NCBI GenBank assembly: GCA_951799405.1
Contig: OX637345.1
Location: 14,446,001 to 14,510,000 of the forward strand
DNA length: 64,000 nt
Reading direction: 5' to 3'
Source of the DNA: Agapetus fuscipes
Taxonomy: Eukaryota > Arthropoda > Insecta > Trichoptera > Glossosomatidae
Positions 41,714 to 52,049 of the stretch are shown piece after piece. Numbering within the stretch: the first letter of the stretch is position 1; the number at the start of each line of letters is the position of its first letter. The notes beneath the pieces are model-generated. The model was not told the DNA's origin. It made no database searches and saw only the letters and a program-made list of their open reading frames with translations. The position numbers and the translations under genes are program-made.

Positions 41714-41996
41714 GGGGCCGTCCATAAATTATGTCATCGATTTTGGCCGATTTTCGACCCCCTTACAATCATCCTATAGTCATTATCTAATGACCCCCCC
41801 CCCCTCTTGTTGTAATAATGGATGAGCTTAATAATTAATAATGTTATATTACTTACATAATATTTTGTATATTTTGTAGAAATTGGTATTTACAAGAACG
41901 ACGTCACTTTTGGTACTCGTACATCATTTGCCATCATCCGCAGACCAGACTCCCCCCCCCCCCTTAATGTGAATGACGTTATATATGGACAGCCCC
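41714..41996. mobile_element. MITE, 283 bp, Harbinger-like
   Basis: GGGGCCGTCCATAAATTATG at the left matches the complement of TATATATGGACAGCCCC at the right. TAA flanks both ends, fitting the 3-bp target duplication of PIF/Harbinger. C-runs lie inside both halves. Confidence 0.75.
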
Positions 41997-42596
41997 TAAT
42001 ACCTCTGATGGAAATAAGACAAATAAGCACTTAGGGGACGATATGGGTAAGAAATCGAACCTTAGGTTACACTTTAGAAGGCGAACGCTCTACCAAGTTA
42101 CCTATCAATCCGACTAATGAATTTTCTAAAACATCAAGTTCAAAAATTTCTTCCTATTATTTTGGTGTCTTAAAAAAACAGACTCCGTAAGTTTTTGTTG
42201 GTGCCCAAAAAACATGTCGTAAAAAGTTGGAATATCGAAGTGTGCCGTTTCGTCTCGAGCCAGTGATCGTCAAATCCAAACTGACGGCACGCGAGCCCCG
42301 GGCGTGGCAAATGCCCCCCGACAATGTGAAAATCAACAGTAATAATAAAAAAATATCACCGTTTTGGCGTCCGGTGATGCTTCTAATAAAATGAGAAATA
42401 TACGTCATCTGCTTCCGAATTGTTTTTTTTTTATCATTTTTTGTCAAAAATTTAAAAGATAGAAATTTGTGAGTCAGTTTTTAGAAGCTGCATCCAGCGG
42501 TACGAAACCTTTTTTACTCAATATTTAGAAGTAGAATAAAAAAAAAAAATCGTAGTAGGCAGAGACACAGTTTTTATATCCCTATCAGAAATGATG
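41997..42596. other. Intronic DNA with a tRNA-like remnant
   Basis: AAATCGAACCTTAGGTTACA to CTACCAAGTTACCTATC (42054-42115) looks like a reversed tRNA-like head. The rest is unassigned. Confidence 0.35.
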
Positions 42597-42850
42597 AATC
42601 TAATCTAATGTAATCTAAGTTGCAAAGATATGTTACATTAGAGATTCACATTACATGCATTTTCACAACCAGCCACGTACAAGTTCGCGCTTGCACATGC
42701 CGCATGTGAACCTACAACATAAAAACCAAATCTCAAATGGACATACACCCTGCAACTCTTGCCGTCCTTCCCTGAGACAGGGGTGACATTGGCAAAGTGA
42801 AACATTTTTACAGCATGGGTGGGCAGCCTCATACCAACTTATAGTCAAGG
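42597..42850 (-). repeat. Family A element, well preserved
   Basis: AATCTAATCTAATGTAATCT to ACTTATAGTCAAGG. Its head touches the tail of the next copy in the same orientation. Confidence 0.92.
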
Positions 42851-43101
42851 ATAATAATAAATAATAATCTATAATCTAAGAAAGATTTATTGACGTTTAA
42901 GGGTCATATTTAATGCATTCCCACAAGCAAGCACTTGTATGTAAGTTCGCGCTTACAAATACTGCATGTGTACTTAAAAAATCAAATGCAGTCCTCAAAT
43001 GAGCCTGCAGCTTTGGCAGCTGACCTTCCCTCAAACAGAGGTGACATTGGCAAAGTGAACCATTGCTTACAGCAGCCTCATAGCATCCTATAAGTCGAGG
43101 A
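42851..43101 (-). repeat. Family A element
   Basis: ATAATCTATAATCTAAG to CATCCTATAAGTCGAGGAA; directly adjoins the previous copy. Confidence 0.86.
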
Positions 43102-43562
43102 AGCATGCCTGAAAAATATTAATTTGCCTCTTCCCTATTATAATACTACGTATTTTTTAGATGCGAATCATCTTTTAAAACAAATTGTTCATTGCGTTTT
43201 TTTTTTGTAATCCGGAAGTAAGCAATCTAAAAAGATTCCCCGCCACTGAAGTGAACCTTGCACAGTTTTTACAATAGATGAATACAGTAGCGCAGACAAA
43301 AAACCCGAAGCACTTCAGTAGCGTAACAACGTGTAAAAAACCCTCTGTCGGATTGTGAAAAAAAGCAAGAAAAAAGAAACGGCACTGGTTCCCGGTTTTT
43401 TTGTGCAACCCAATAGAAATCGATTAATTGGATAGATCCGAAACAAAAAAAAACTAAATAGCTTAGCCGATTTGTTTACATTTAGAAATGTGTAGTCTAT
43501 ATGTATTTATAATCTTAGTTGCATTTGTATTAATATTTAGGATTAATTTTAAACGCACGCTT
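43102..43562. other. AT-rich intronic DNA
   Basis: No gene or repeat seen. Confidence 0.35.
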
Positions 43563-43823
43563 TGTTTCTTGACTTATAGGTTGGTATGCGGCTGACTACC
43601 CATACTGTAAAAAAAAATGGTTCACTTTGCCAATGTCACCCCTGTTTCAGGGAAGGACGGCAAGAGTTGCAGGGCTTATGTTCATTTGAGATTGGGTTTT
43701 TATATTGTAGGCCCACATGCGGCATGTGTTAGCGCGAAATTACACATTTCTGCTTGTGGGAATGCATTTAATATAAATCCTTAATGATATATATCTTTGC
43801 AGCTTAGATTAGATTTGATTAGG
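43563..43823 (+). repeat. Family A element, well preserved
   Basis: GTTTCTTGACTTATAGGTTG to GCTTAGATTAGATTTGATTA. Confidence 0.92.
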
Positions 43824-43834
43824 TTACACGCATA

Positions 43835-43920
43835 AACAATTGAACATAAACCTTGCAACTCTTGACCGCCTTTCCCTGAAACGAAGTTTTTACAGAATGG
43901 AGGTCAGCCTCATACCAAAA
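43835..43920 (-). repeat. Family A, 5' part
   Basis: TTGAACATAAACCTTGCAAC to GAGGTCAGCCTCATACCAA. Confidence 0.72.
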
Positions 43921-43966
43921 GTGGATTAGGAGCGTACATTAAATAAGAATTTATCAGAAGAATATT

Positions 43967-44191
43967 CCTTGACTTAAAGGTTGGTATGAGACTAACTACC
44001 TATACTTTAAAAAAATATTCACTTTGCCAATGTCGCCGCTGTTTCAGGAAAAGTTGTAGGTGTTATGTTCATTTGAGGTTGGGATTTTAATTTGTTTTCG
44101 GCACACTACACGTGTTTGTTTGTGGGCATGCATTTGATATGAGCTTTAAATGTTAATAAATATATCTTTGCAACTTAGATTATAGATAGAT
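43967..44191 (+). repeat. Family A2 element
   Basis: TTCCTTGACTTAAAGGTTGG, CTACACGTGTTTGTTTGTGG, TTAGATTATAGATAG. Confidence 0.86.
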
Positions 44192-44202
44192 ACATTTAAT
44201 AT

Positions 44203-44351
44203 GAATAAACGCAAACACAACTCAGCTACACATACAGTATAACTTCTCGCCTACGTTAATCCCGAAGGAATCGCATGTGGGAATTCGGGACCTATTTATT
44301 TTTACAAGCAAGTGGACCGGCCTCACGCTAACAACTTCAAAGGAAGTAGGG
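44203..44351 (-). mobile_element. SINE B, 3' half
   Basis: CTCAGCTACACATACAGTAT to ACGCTAACAACTTCAA. It ends where a family A tail stub (TTTGCAACTTAGATTAATAG) begins. Confidence 0.8.
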
Positions 44352-44394
44352 GCAATAATATATGTTATATACCTTTGCAACTTAGATTAATAGG

Positions 44395-44676
44395 CTAGGT
44401 AGGGAATAATGAATTATGGTAGACTGACAAAGTATATATATATAGAAAGTGTGAAAGGGAAAAGAGGGAAGGGACGACCGAGAAAAGTATGGAGTGATCA
44501 GATTGAGGAGATTGTGAAAGAATGGGATATACAATGTGAGCGTAAAAGAAGAAAATGTTTGAAAAAGGTGATGGATATGAATGAATTTAAAGAGGTATGT
44601 CAGGATAGGAAAAAATGGACGCAGCTCTGCAGAGGCTCTGGCCACCCCTAGCGGAATCGCAACAATTACAGAACAG
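44395..44676 (+). mobile_element. LINE L 3' end with open frame
   Basis: Reads VKGKRGKGRPRKVWSDQIEE and IQCERKRRKCLKKVMDMNEF, the GRP-R-W motif typical of LINE reverse-transcriptase C-termini. Ends CCCCTAGCGGAATCG. Confidence 0.86.
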
Positions 44677-44683
44677 TACTAAC

Positions 44684-44750
44684 CACACCCGTTAAGGGAT
44701 AATGCGGAAAGAAGATACACTGTATGTGTGGTTTAGTTGCATTTGTATAA
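44684..44750 (+). mobile_element. SINE B, 3' end
   Basis: GTTAAGGGATAATGCGG and CTGTATGTGTGGTTTAGTTG. Confidence 0.65.
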
Positions 44751-45063
44751 AAAGAGAAATAATCTTTGTTATACTCGTATTATGTTTGAATTTTCGTTAA
44801 ATATTACCTTATTCAAAGGGAAACTGATCTTAACAATTAGTTCCGGTCTTTAGTTCCGGACACGATTTATTCTAAATCTCGACTTGTTTCATGTTTTTAC
44901 GTGTTTTTTGTGTTCTCTACCTAGAAACTTGCTTGGGACATTTCCAATACAACTGTGGACAATTAGGTGATTTTGTAATCAAAATTTTAGGTTAGAAAAT
45001 ATACGGAATATTACCAATGATAGAAAATGGAACCTCTAAACGGATTTTTTTTTCTTTTTAAAA
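44751..45063. other. AT-rich intronic DNA
   Basis: No gene or repeat seen. Confidence 0.3.
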
Positions 45064-45157
45064 AATATAGATTTGTGAAGAGGAATGCAATTCACTAACC
45101 TATTCTGCCTGGCCAGAAACAGGTATTTATACCACCAATTAAAAAAATCATTATTGT
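45064..45157 (-). mobile_element. SINE C, 3' part
   Basis: GTGAAGAGGAATGCAATTCA to CTGGCCAGAAACAGGTATT; cut by the SINE D that follows. Confidence 0.8.
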
Positions 45158-45159
45158 TG

Positions 45160-45434
45160 ACCGGTCCGTAGTTCAGTGGTAACACTTCGGGAATGGAGGT
45201 TTGTGGGTTCAAATCCTAGGGGAGCACAAAAAAATACCATTTATACTTTCAAATTTGCTCTTCGCTGGGTTGAAAAATTCATAAACCTTTACCACAGACC
45301 GGCTACCAAAGGTCTATCCAGCCAAATGGGTCTTTTTTGAGAATTGGCGCTTTCTATAACGACGACCAAGCTCGCAGAGGGCACTTGATGTGTGATTCAC
45401 ACAAAAACAGCGCTCAACAAATAAATCATCCTTA
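45160..45434 (+). mobile_element. SINE D, near full length
   Basis: GACCGGTCCGTAGTTCAGTG, B-box GGGTTCAAATCC, to AACAGCGCTCAACAAATAAA. Confidence 0.9.
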
Positions 45435-45535
45435 TATTATCATATTATATATCATTCATTTATGAGGCATTCACTTTGTAACCTTTCATTTTAAAAATAT
45501 TAAATCTAAATTTTTTTTAAAAACAATTTATATAT

Positions 45536-45580
45536 ATATGGTTACGGGGCGAGTAAAATTTACTCGCCCCGTAACCATAT
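45536..45580. repeat. Perfect 45-bp palindrome
   Basis: Two 22-bp arms (ATATGGTTACGGGGCGAGTA continuing AA, and its exact complement) around one base. GC-rich core in strongly AT-rich DNA. It could extrude a cruciform. No coding role is evident. Confidence 0.95.
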
Positions 45581-45940
45581 TCAAATTGTTTGTAATTTTA
45601 ATATTTTATCATATTATTATTATAGATTTAAAAAGTCGCATTTTGACATACTCCTCGATTGCCGGGTTTGATTCAATCTTGTTGCAATACTGTAAACACA
45701 TTTTTTGTCCCCAAAATTAGTGTTGCCTCCGAAATCTGAGTTGTTTTTTTTGTTGTTCATTTGTAGGAAAATCAAGATTATGTAAAATTTTAAATCTACG
45801 TTTTGTCTTGTTTAGGAAAAACTAAAAATCGTGCGTGAAAATTGGCTGAGTTGGTTTCTTAATGAAAACCTAGATTCTTTGGGTAACTTGACCCAAAGAA
45901 AATTGATTGCAAGGATGAATCTAAAGTTTTATATATTTTT
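45581..45940. other. AT-rich intronic DNA
   Basis: No gene or repeat seen. Confidence 0.3.
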
Positions 45941-45989
45941 TTGCTCCGCCGGGATTCGAGCCCACGACCTTCCATTTACCAGTCCGACC
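45941..45989 (-). mobile_element. SINE D, head only
   Basis: GCTCCGCCGGGATTCGAGCC then CACGACCTTCCATTTACCAG; the following family A tail cuts it. Confidence 0.72.
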
Positions 45990-45991
45990 TC

Positions 45992-46253
45992 ATTCTAATC
46001 TAATCTAATCTAAGCTGCAAAGATATATATCATTTAAGATTTATATTAAATGCATTCCCACAAGCATATACTTATGTATAATTTCGCGCTAACACATGCC
46101 GCATGTGGACCTACAACATAAAAACCCGAATCTGAAATGAAAATACCCCCTGCAACTCCTGCCGACCTTCCCTGTAACAGGGGTGACATTGGCAAAGTGA
46201 ACCATTTTCTACAGCATGTGTGGTCAGCCGCATACCAACCTATAAGTCATGGA
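45992..46253 (-). repeat. Family A element with 5' extension
   Basis: CTAATCTAATCTAATCTAAG to CCTATAAGTCATGG. The longer 5' form continues to about 46378 (CCCTAGCCGCCAACATTACA). Confidence 0.9.
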
Positions 46254-46388
46254 ACATACACAACAATTTACAATTTTGTAAATCAACAAATAATATGTAT
46301 GCACATAAAAACTAAACAGAAAAATAATTCCAATTAAAAAACCCTAGCCGCCAACATTACAGATCAACCGCCATTTCGAATTCGCCAT

Positions 46389-46540
46389 TGTGAAGGCTGA
46401 GTAAATCTTGCCGGAATTTTATTTTGAGGTTTGAAATAAACACCGAAACGGGAAATCATTCCTGACACCCTCGGTGGGATTCGAACCCGAGCTCTCGGCA
46501 TGGAATGTAAGCACTCTACCAACCGAGCTATCGACCGGAC
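46389..46540 (-). mobile_element. SINE B, 5' half
   Basis: GTGAAGGCTGAGTAAATCTT to ACCGAGCTATCGACCGGAC with clear A and B boxes. Confidence 0.86.
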
Positions 46541-47050
46541 AATAATACGTAATTCTTTTACCATATACGGAGCAATTGGAACTATCACGTACTTTCTGAT
46601 TAGTAGTTAAATATGAAAACCACGACACGAAAAGATCGTGGTAAAAAAATCTTCTTTAAAAATATGTACGTATGTGGGTAAAAGTTCCTATCTAGTAAGG
46701 TAAATGTATCCAGTAGGTTGGGATAAGTGAGACCGCGGGGCAAGTCTTTCTAAAAAAATACATCTCCCCCCCCTCATGGTCCTCATTTAGGGGGGGCAGT
46801 CCTAATGCCCCGCAGTGACGTCCGCTCATCCCCTATGACGGATCGGGGCTCGTTTGCCGCACTCTCCCCCAAAAATATAACCCCCCCCCCAAACATGGGA
46901 TGCTTAAGAAAAATGCAAGGGAATTTGTGTGAAAAAAAACGCGTTTGTTTGGACGTAATTTGAAGAGTGCTTGGGTGAAATCTGACAAACATTTTAAATC
47001 GGTGTTTACGCAAAATTGAATTTAAAAAATCTGATTTTTGTTCAATCTGT
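46541..47050. other. Intronic DNA with C-rich tracts
   Basis: C and G runs at 46766-46799 and 46868-46892 (AACCCCCCCCCC). No gene recognised. Confidence 0.4.
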
Positions 47051-47368
47051 ATTGTACTGTATCCTGCCGCCGCTCCACTAGCGGTGGCCGGTACCTCCGC
47101 AGATGCGCCTCCACTTTTTTCTGTCCTTACAAATCACTTTCATTTCCTGAATATTCGTCACCTTATTCATACATACTCTTCTCTTATTCTCACTGCAGGT
47201 TCCATTCTTTCGCAATCTCACCTCTTTGGTCTAACCACAAACCATTTCTTTTTTCGGACTTCCTCTTCCACGCTTTCCTCTGACATTTCCTTTGTACACT
47301 TTCTTAGTTAGTCGTTCATCATCCATTCTTTCGAGATGTCCGAACCATCTCATCGTACTTTTTTGTGT
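47051..47368 (-). mobile_element. LINE M 3' end
   Basis: GTATCCTGCCGCCGCTCCAC through CATTCTTTCGCAATCTCACC to CCATTCTTTCGAGATGTCCG, the complement of the RT ending at 41277. Confidence 0.85.
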
Positions 47369-47557
47369 TATTTGTATTATTTTTGGTTATCATTGTATTG
47401 GGCATCCGGATTTGATAGATAGATAGTTGATAAATTTAATTCAGCTTAATTTCCAAAAATTTCTGTCGTTTTCATCAAGCTATCACTTGCTGTTATCCTA
47501 CGAGTATTCCCTGCATTTGTGTATCTCTTAACAGTACAATATAAGTTATCAAATAAC

Positions 47558-47802
47558 ATTCTAATCTAATCTAAGTTGCAAAGATATGTAAAATTTGGGA
47601 CTCACATTACATGCATTCTCACAAGCAGACACGTACAAGTTCGCGCTTGCACATGCCGCATGTGAACCTACAACATAAAAACCAAATGGACATACACCCT
47701 GCAAATGGACATACACCCTGCAAATCCTGCCGACCTTCCCTGAAACAGGGGTGGCATTGGCAAAGTGAACCATTTTCTACAGCATGGATGGTCAGCCACA
47801 TT
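47558..47802 (-). repeat. Family A with a short tandem duplication
   Basis: CATTCTAATCTAATCTAAGT to GGTCAGCCACAT. The phrase AAATGGACATACACCCTGC is present twice in tandem (47683-47721). Confidence 0.9.
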
Positions 47803-48036
47803 CTCAATCTTAAATCTATATTGCAAAGCTATTCGAACAGAATATTCATTTTCTCTGAGATTTATCACTTAACCAGGAACGTGCACCGGTTCAAAGCATG
47901 ATAAAATAAATCTTGAAGCTTAAAATAGTATTTTAGAAACAAATTATATTATATTATGCAATTATATATTAAAATGTACTGTCTGCTTTAAACTCTAAAT
48001 TTTTCCTTAAAAAAGATTCGACAATAAACGCAACTA

Positions 48037-48366
48037 CGCAAAACGCAACTAAGCTACACATATAGTGTAACTTCTTGCCGCGTTATCCCCGAAGGGGTCG
48101 CATGTGGCGAGTTGAACCTATTTATTTTTATAGGTAAGGGGGCCGGCCTTACGCCAACCACTTCAGTTGAAGTGGAGGTTTCCCAGCTCCCGAGAGTGCT
48201 GGTACTCATTTCTTGTGAAGGCTGAGTAAACCTTGCCGGTTTTTATTTTTTGGGGTTTGAATTAAACACCGAAATGGGAAATCATTTCTGACACCCTCGG
48301 TGGGATTAGAACCCGAGCTTTCGGCATGGAATGCAAGCACTCTACCACCTGAGCTATCGACCGGAC
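48037..48366 (-). mobile_element. SINE B, full length
   Basis: AAACGCAACTAAGCTACACA to CACCTGAGCTATCGACCGGA. B box is altered (GATTAGAACCC). Confidence 0.92.
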
Positions 48367-48737
48367 TAGTTAAAGGAAATTCCTTTTAATCCCTCATTAC
48401 ATTTTTTTGTACATCATAATCTTACCAGAGTATCTTTCCTGCTATCCGTCAGCCATCCCTTACAAATGACGTGTGCGGGGTACTCCTGTGAACCCCTTAG
48501 TCATCCCCCTCGTCCTGCAGCAGGGTCTAACTAGCCCCAGGACCTGGAACCCCCCTTGCCCCAAAACCTGGGACCTCTCTTGCCCCAGCTACCTTCAAAT
48601 TTTGACTGGTCACTTTCTCACTGCCCACGAATATTACTGCTGGCGTGTCATTCCACACGATTAGACTCAACTTACCCCAAATTAGGGGAGAGAGCTGTAA
48701 CCCATGGTCCAATACATACAAGGCGTGAAATATTCTA
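48367..48737. other. Intronic DNA, partly GC-rich
   Basis: About 48480-48610 is C-rich with repeated CCCCAG and CCTGG. No recognised protein. Confidence 0.35.
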
Positions 48738-49348
48738 GCCAGTTTGCTCTCCCAGTTCTTGTTTATCGTATACGCCAATCTTGTCAAATATGACTTTTTC
48801 ATGCAGTTGTCTTATAAATCAAATTCTACACAATCTGAGCTAAGAAAAACCGTAAAACTCGATAATGTGATAGTTCTTTTAAATATTTTTAAAATAAATT
48901 TCTTGTTTTCATAAGACACATTTAGTCCGGTCGATAGCTCAGGTGGTAGAGTGCTTGCATTTCATGTCGAAAGCTCGGGTTCGAATCCCACCGAGGGTGT
49001 CAGAAATGATTTCCCGTTTCGGTGTTTATTTCAAACCCCAAAAATAAAATACCGGCAAGGTTTACTCAGCCTTCACAAGAAATGAGTACCAGCACTATCG
49101 GGAACTGGGAAACCTCCACTTCAACTGAAGTGGTTGGCGTAAGGCCGGCCCTTACCTGTAAAAATAAATAGGTTCAACTCGCCACATGCGACCCCTTCGG
49201 GGATAACGCGGCAAGAAGTTACACTATATGTGTAGCTTAGTTGCGTTTTTTTACATTGGTCCAGTACACATGCAAACATTGCTCATGTAAAATTTTCTCA
49301 ATGGCGTATACGGTAAACAAGAACTAAGGCAGCGAGTTGGTGCTATCT
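48738..49348 (-). mobile_element. Family I MITE split by SINE B
   Basis: Ends CTCTCCCAGTTCTTGTTTAT and AAACAAGAACTAAGGCAGCG are inverted. The element is broken at 48925 and resumes at 49248 (ACATTGGTCCAGTACACATG). It is the mirror of the copy at 49606-49866. Confidence 0.82.
48926..49247 (+). mobile_element. SINE B, full length, nested in family I
   Basis: GGTCGATAGCTCAGGTGGTA, B box GGTTCGAATCCCACC, to TAGCTTAGTTGCGTTTTT. ACATT lies at both junctions and fits a target duplication. Confidence 0.93.
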
Positions 49349-49524
49349 ATACTCGTATAAGCATAATTTTCATCTTTTTTGTCAGCGCGTTTTTGTTGTA
49401 TTTGATTTTTAAGAAAAAACGCCGATTTTCTATTAGCAGTGCTTCTTTTTGGCATCTACCATTTGATTTGAGGATGACTTTTCAATGAAATTGTCTTAAG
49501 AATCACATTGTACCTACACAATCT

Positions 49525-49977
49525 CATCTGTTATCTATAATCTATGTTGCAAAAGTATAACAACATTTAAAATTCATATTTAATGTATGCCTGCAAACAG
49601 ACAGAATTCGCTGCCTTAGTTCTTGTTTATCGTATACGCCATTGAGAAAATTTTACATGAGCAATGTTTGCATGTGCACTGGACCAATGTGACTTATGAA
49701 AACAAGAAATTTATTTAAAAAATATTTAAAAGAACTCTCACATTATCGAGTTTTACGGGTTTTCTTAGCTCAGATTGTGTAGAATTTGATTCATAAGACA
49801 ACTGCATGAAAAAGTCATATTTGACAAGATTGGCGTATACGATACACAACAAACAGAACTGGGGAGCGACAGATGTAAGTTCGCACTTACAAATGCAGCA
49901 CGTGAGATTGCAAATTGAAATCCAAACCTCAAATGAACATAAATCCTCCAACCTTGCTGACCTTGCCTAAAACAGGA
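49525..49977 (-). repeat. Family A split by a family I MITE
   Basis: Tail part 49525-49605 (TATAATCTATGTTGCAAAAG to CTGCAAACAGACAG) and body 49867-49977 (TGTAAGTTCGCACTTACAAA to GCTGACCTTGCCTAAAACAG) were one element. Confidence 0.82.
49606..49866 (+). mobile_element. Family I MITE
   Basis: CGCTGCCTTAGTTCTTGTTT at the left and AACAGAACTGGGGAGCG at the right form the inverted ends. ACAG on both sides may be the target duplication. Confidence 0.82.
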
Positions 49978-50280
49978 GTATAATTTTCTATAAATAATTT
50001 TCCAAAAAATATGCGCAGTTAACTTATATTTCGTAAACAATGTCACGAATATATTTAAAGTTTTTTTCCCTTCCCCTTGGGATAGCTCTTTCCCTAGATT
50101 CCCTATATTAATCAGATTTATCAACGTTTCAGGTTAAAAGTCAAGCGAAAATTTGCCTCAGTAGGGGAGTGTTTACTTATCTTAAAAATGAACCTAATAT
50201 TTCATATCCGTAAGGGTCAAAATACCTTACATTAATTTTACTTCTTTTTTTACTTCGACTTATTTTTTTACATTTTTTTT
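49978..50280. other. AT-rich intronic DNA
   Basis: No gene or repeat seen. Confidence 0.3.
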
Positions 50281-50345
50281 TTTGTAGGGTTTGTGTATTC
50301 ACACAGTGAAAATTCATTTTATTTAAAATAAAATTATTTTTTTCT
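50281..50345 (+). repeat. Family H fragment
   Basis: GGGTTTGTGTATTCACACAG TGAAAATTC, shared with 18568 and, weaker, 7866. Confidence 0.55.
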
Positions 50346-50512
50346 AAAACGTAGTTTAATTTTTACAATAATATTTTAGAGCACTTTCGACCTTCAATAC
50401 TCAGGTCATTATCAAGAGTTTATTATTTTTATTATTATTTTTTTTTTACCTTGATCCAAGCACCCACTGGTGTCATTTCGTGTTTTGCATTGTAACCAAT
50501 CTTCCTCTCTAG

Positions 50513-50757
50513 TTCAGCTGTGAGTGATTCTATCATGGCTCATTCTGGAGACACGGTCTCTCATCTTACTATGTCCTCTATTTCACAGACTTTTATGTGG
50601 TCTTCCAGCTGGACGTTGACCAATTGTCATCTCATAAGCTACGGTGTGAGTGAGTCTATCATGGCTCATTCTGGAGACATGGTCTCTCATCTTACTATGT
50701 CCTCTATTTCACATACCTTTCTATGATCTTTCAACTGAATTTTAACCAATTTTCATC
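50513..50757 (+). repeat. 126-bp tandem repeat, about 1.9 units
   Basis: Unit starts at 50574 and 50700 (TCCTCTATTTCACA), same orientation as at 12106. Confidence 0.92.
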
Positions 50758-51311
50758 TCAATAGACTCTCTCAAGTGTGACAGACCTTTTCAAAGTTTTC
50801 ATTTCAAGCCCTTTTTATTATACAGAGCTGTCGCAATTTATTTCCTTGTCTTTTTCTTGACAGGGCTTGCAAACTTGGGTCCGCGGATGACCGCTACATA
50901 CAGAGATTACACGTGACAAGTGCCACCCCTGAATTCCAAGTATAAAACCTCACATGTATACGCAAATAAAGCGTTTTTTCGAAAATATATTGAAACTAAA
51001 ACTCTTGCGAAAGGCTCTGCTTGAGTTACCATTCATTTTTTGGTCGAGCTGTAACGCAGTGGTTGGGGAGCAGAATACTCCAGAATAAAATGAGTAATAT
51101 GAGGATTAACCCTTGTTAAAAAAGATTATGACATGCTAAGAGGGTTGCTCAGCTTTGCGCTCTTCAACGACCAACAAACTTAGATGTCAAAATATTTAAC
51201 AATTTGACATGTAAATTCCAGATTACAATTTTAAAATTTTTGTAACTTATATAAATTTATTTACGATAGGTTATGAACATGAAATAAAAAATATGGATAT
51301 TTTTGGACATA
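50758..51311. other. Intronic DNA, nothing certain
   Basis: GTCGAGCTGTAACGCAGTGG at 51042 is A-box-like. No B box follows. No gene seen. Confidence 0.3.
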
Positions 51312-51607
51312 AACGGTCGATAGTTCAGTTGGTAGAATGCTTGCGTTTCATGGAACAGGGCTAAGATTTAATCCCCATAAAGGGTGTCAAAAAAGATGTC
51401 CCTCTTCAGTGTGGATTTCAAACCCAAAATAAAAATTCAGACAAGGCTCAGGTACTCTCAACTTTCACAATAAATTGGCTATCTTGGATGCTGGTGAACC
51501 CCCAGTTTTAGTGAAACGGTTGGTGTAAGGCCAACACCCTTATCTGTGAAAATAAGTAGGTTTCACACGATCCCTTTGGAGATAACGCGATAAGAAGTTG
51601 CACTTAC
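51312..51607 (+). mobile_element. SINE B, old copy
   Basis: GGTCGATAGTTCAGTTGGTA, CAACTTTCACAATAAATTGG, GTTGGTGTAAGGCCAACACC and GGAGATAACGCGATAAGAAG; many substitutions. Confidence 0.82.
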
Positions 51608-51800
51608 ATACATAAATGAACATATGAACGTTGTATGAACATTGAGTATTAAATTAAGGTAAATGTGAACATTCTATGAACGTATGAACATTTGAACGTT
51701 ACGTGAACATAATAACATTGCGTGAACGTTTGAACATAAAACAAAAATTTGAACATTACACTAACGCATACACATAAGGTGAACGTTCGAGCTTTATAAA
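51608..51800 (+). repeat. Degenerate GAACAT/GAACGT repeat
   Basis: TGAACAT, TGAACGT or close variants occur more than a dozen times in 180 bp without a fixed period. Related palindromes (CGTTCATGAACG) reappear at 52220-52240 and 52720-52745. Confidence 0.7.
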
Positions 51801-51917
51801 CATCATTCCCACCGATACTACTCAACTAATACAAAAACAAAAAAAAAACATTTTTTTCTGTCGGTAATTTTGAGTGTCCCGCCGCCATGTTGACTTGGCC
51901 GCCATTTTGTCTTGCAG

Positions 51918-52049
51918 GTGGGCGTGGGGGGAGACCGCAGGGGCCGCAAGAAGCACATCTCCACATCCCCAGCCGACTTCAGGGCTCCCAGAGGGGCTGC
52001 AGACCCCCTGGAGTGGGGAATGCTGGAGTCTTCCGATCACGAGGTCTGA
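51918..52049 (+). CDS. Candidate terminal exon of unknown gene, GC-rich
   Basis: An acceptor (TTTTGTCTTGCAG) is followed by 43 open codons and TGA. The peptide begins VGVGGDRRGRKKHIS and ends LESSDHEV. It is strikingly GC-rich in an AT-rich intron, which is a coding-like signature. The reading frame is phase 0, so the microexon at 30885-30923 could splice to it in frame and give a Rotund-family isoform without zinc fingers; an AATAAA lies at 52662. It could equally be a captured or retro-copied exon from another gene inside a repeat. I do not recognise the protein. Confidence 0.35.
   Translation: MGVGGDRRGRKKHISTSPADFRAPRGAADPLEWGMLESSDHEV

Noticed and set aside
41322..41825. 167-codon gene
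   Set aside because: First part is LINE M reverse-transcriptase C-terminus; the rest reads into a hAT-like end and a MITE.
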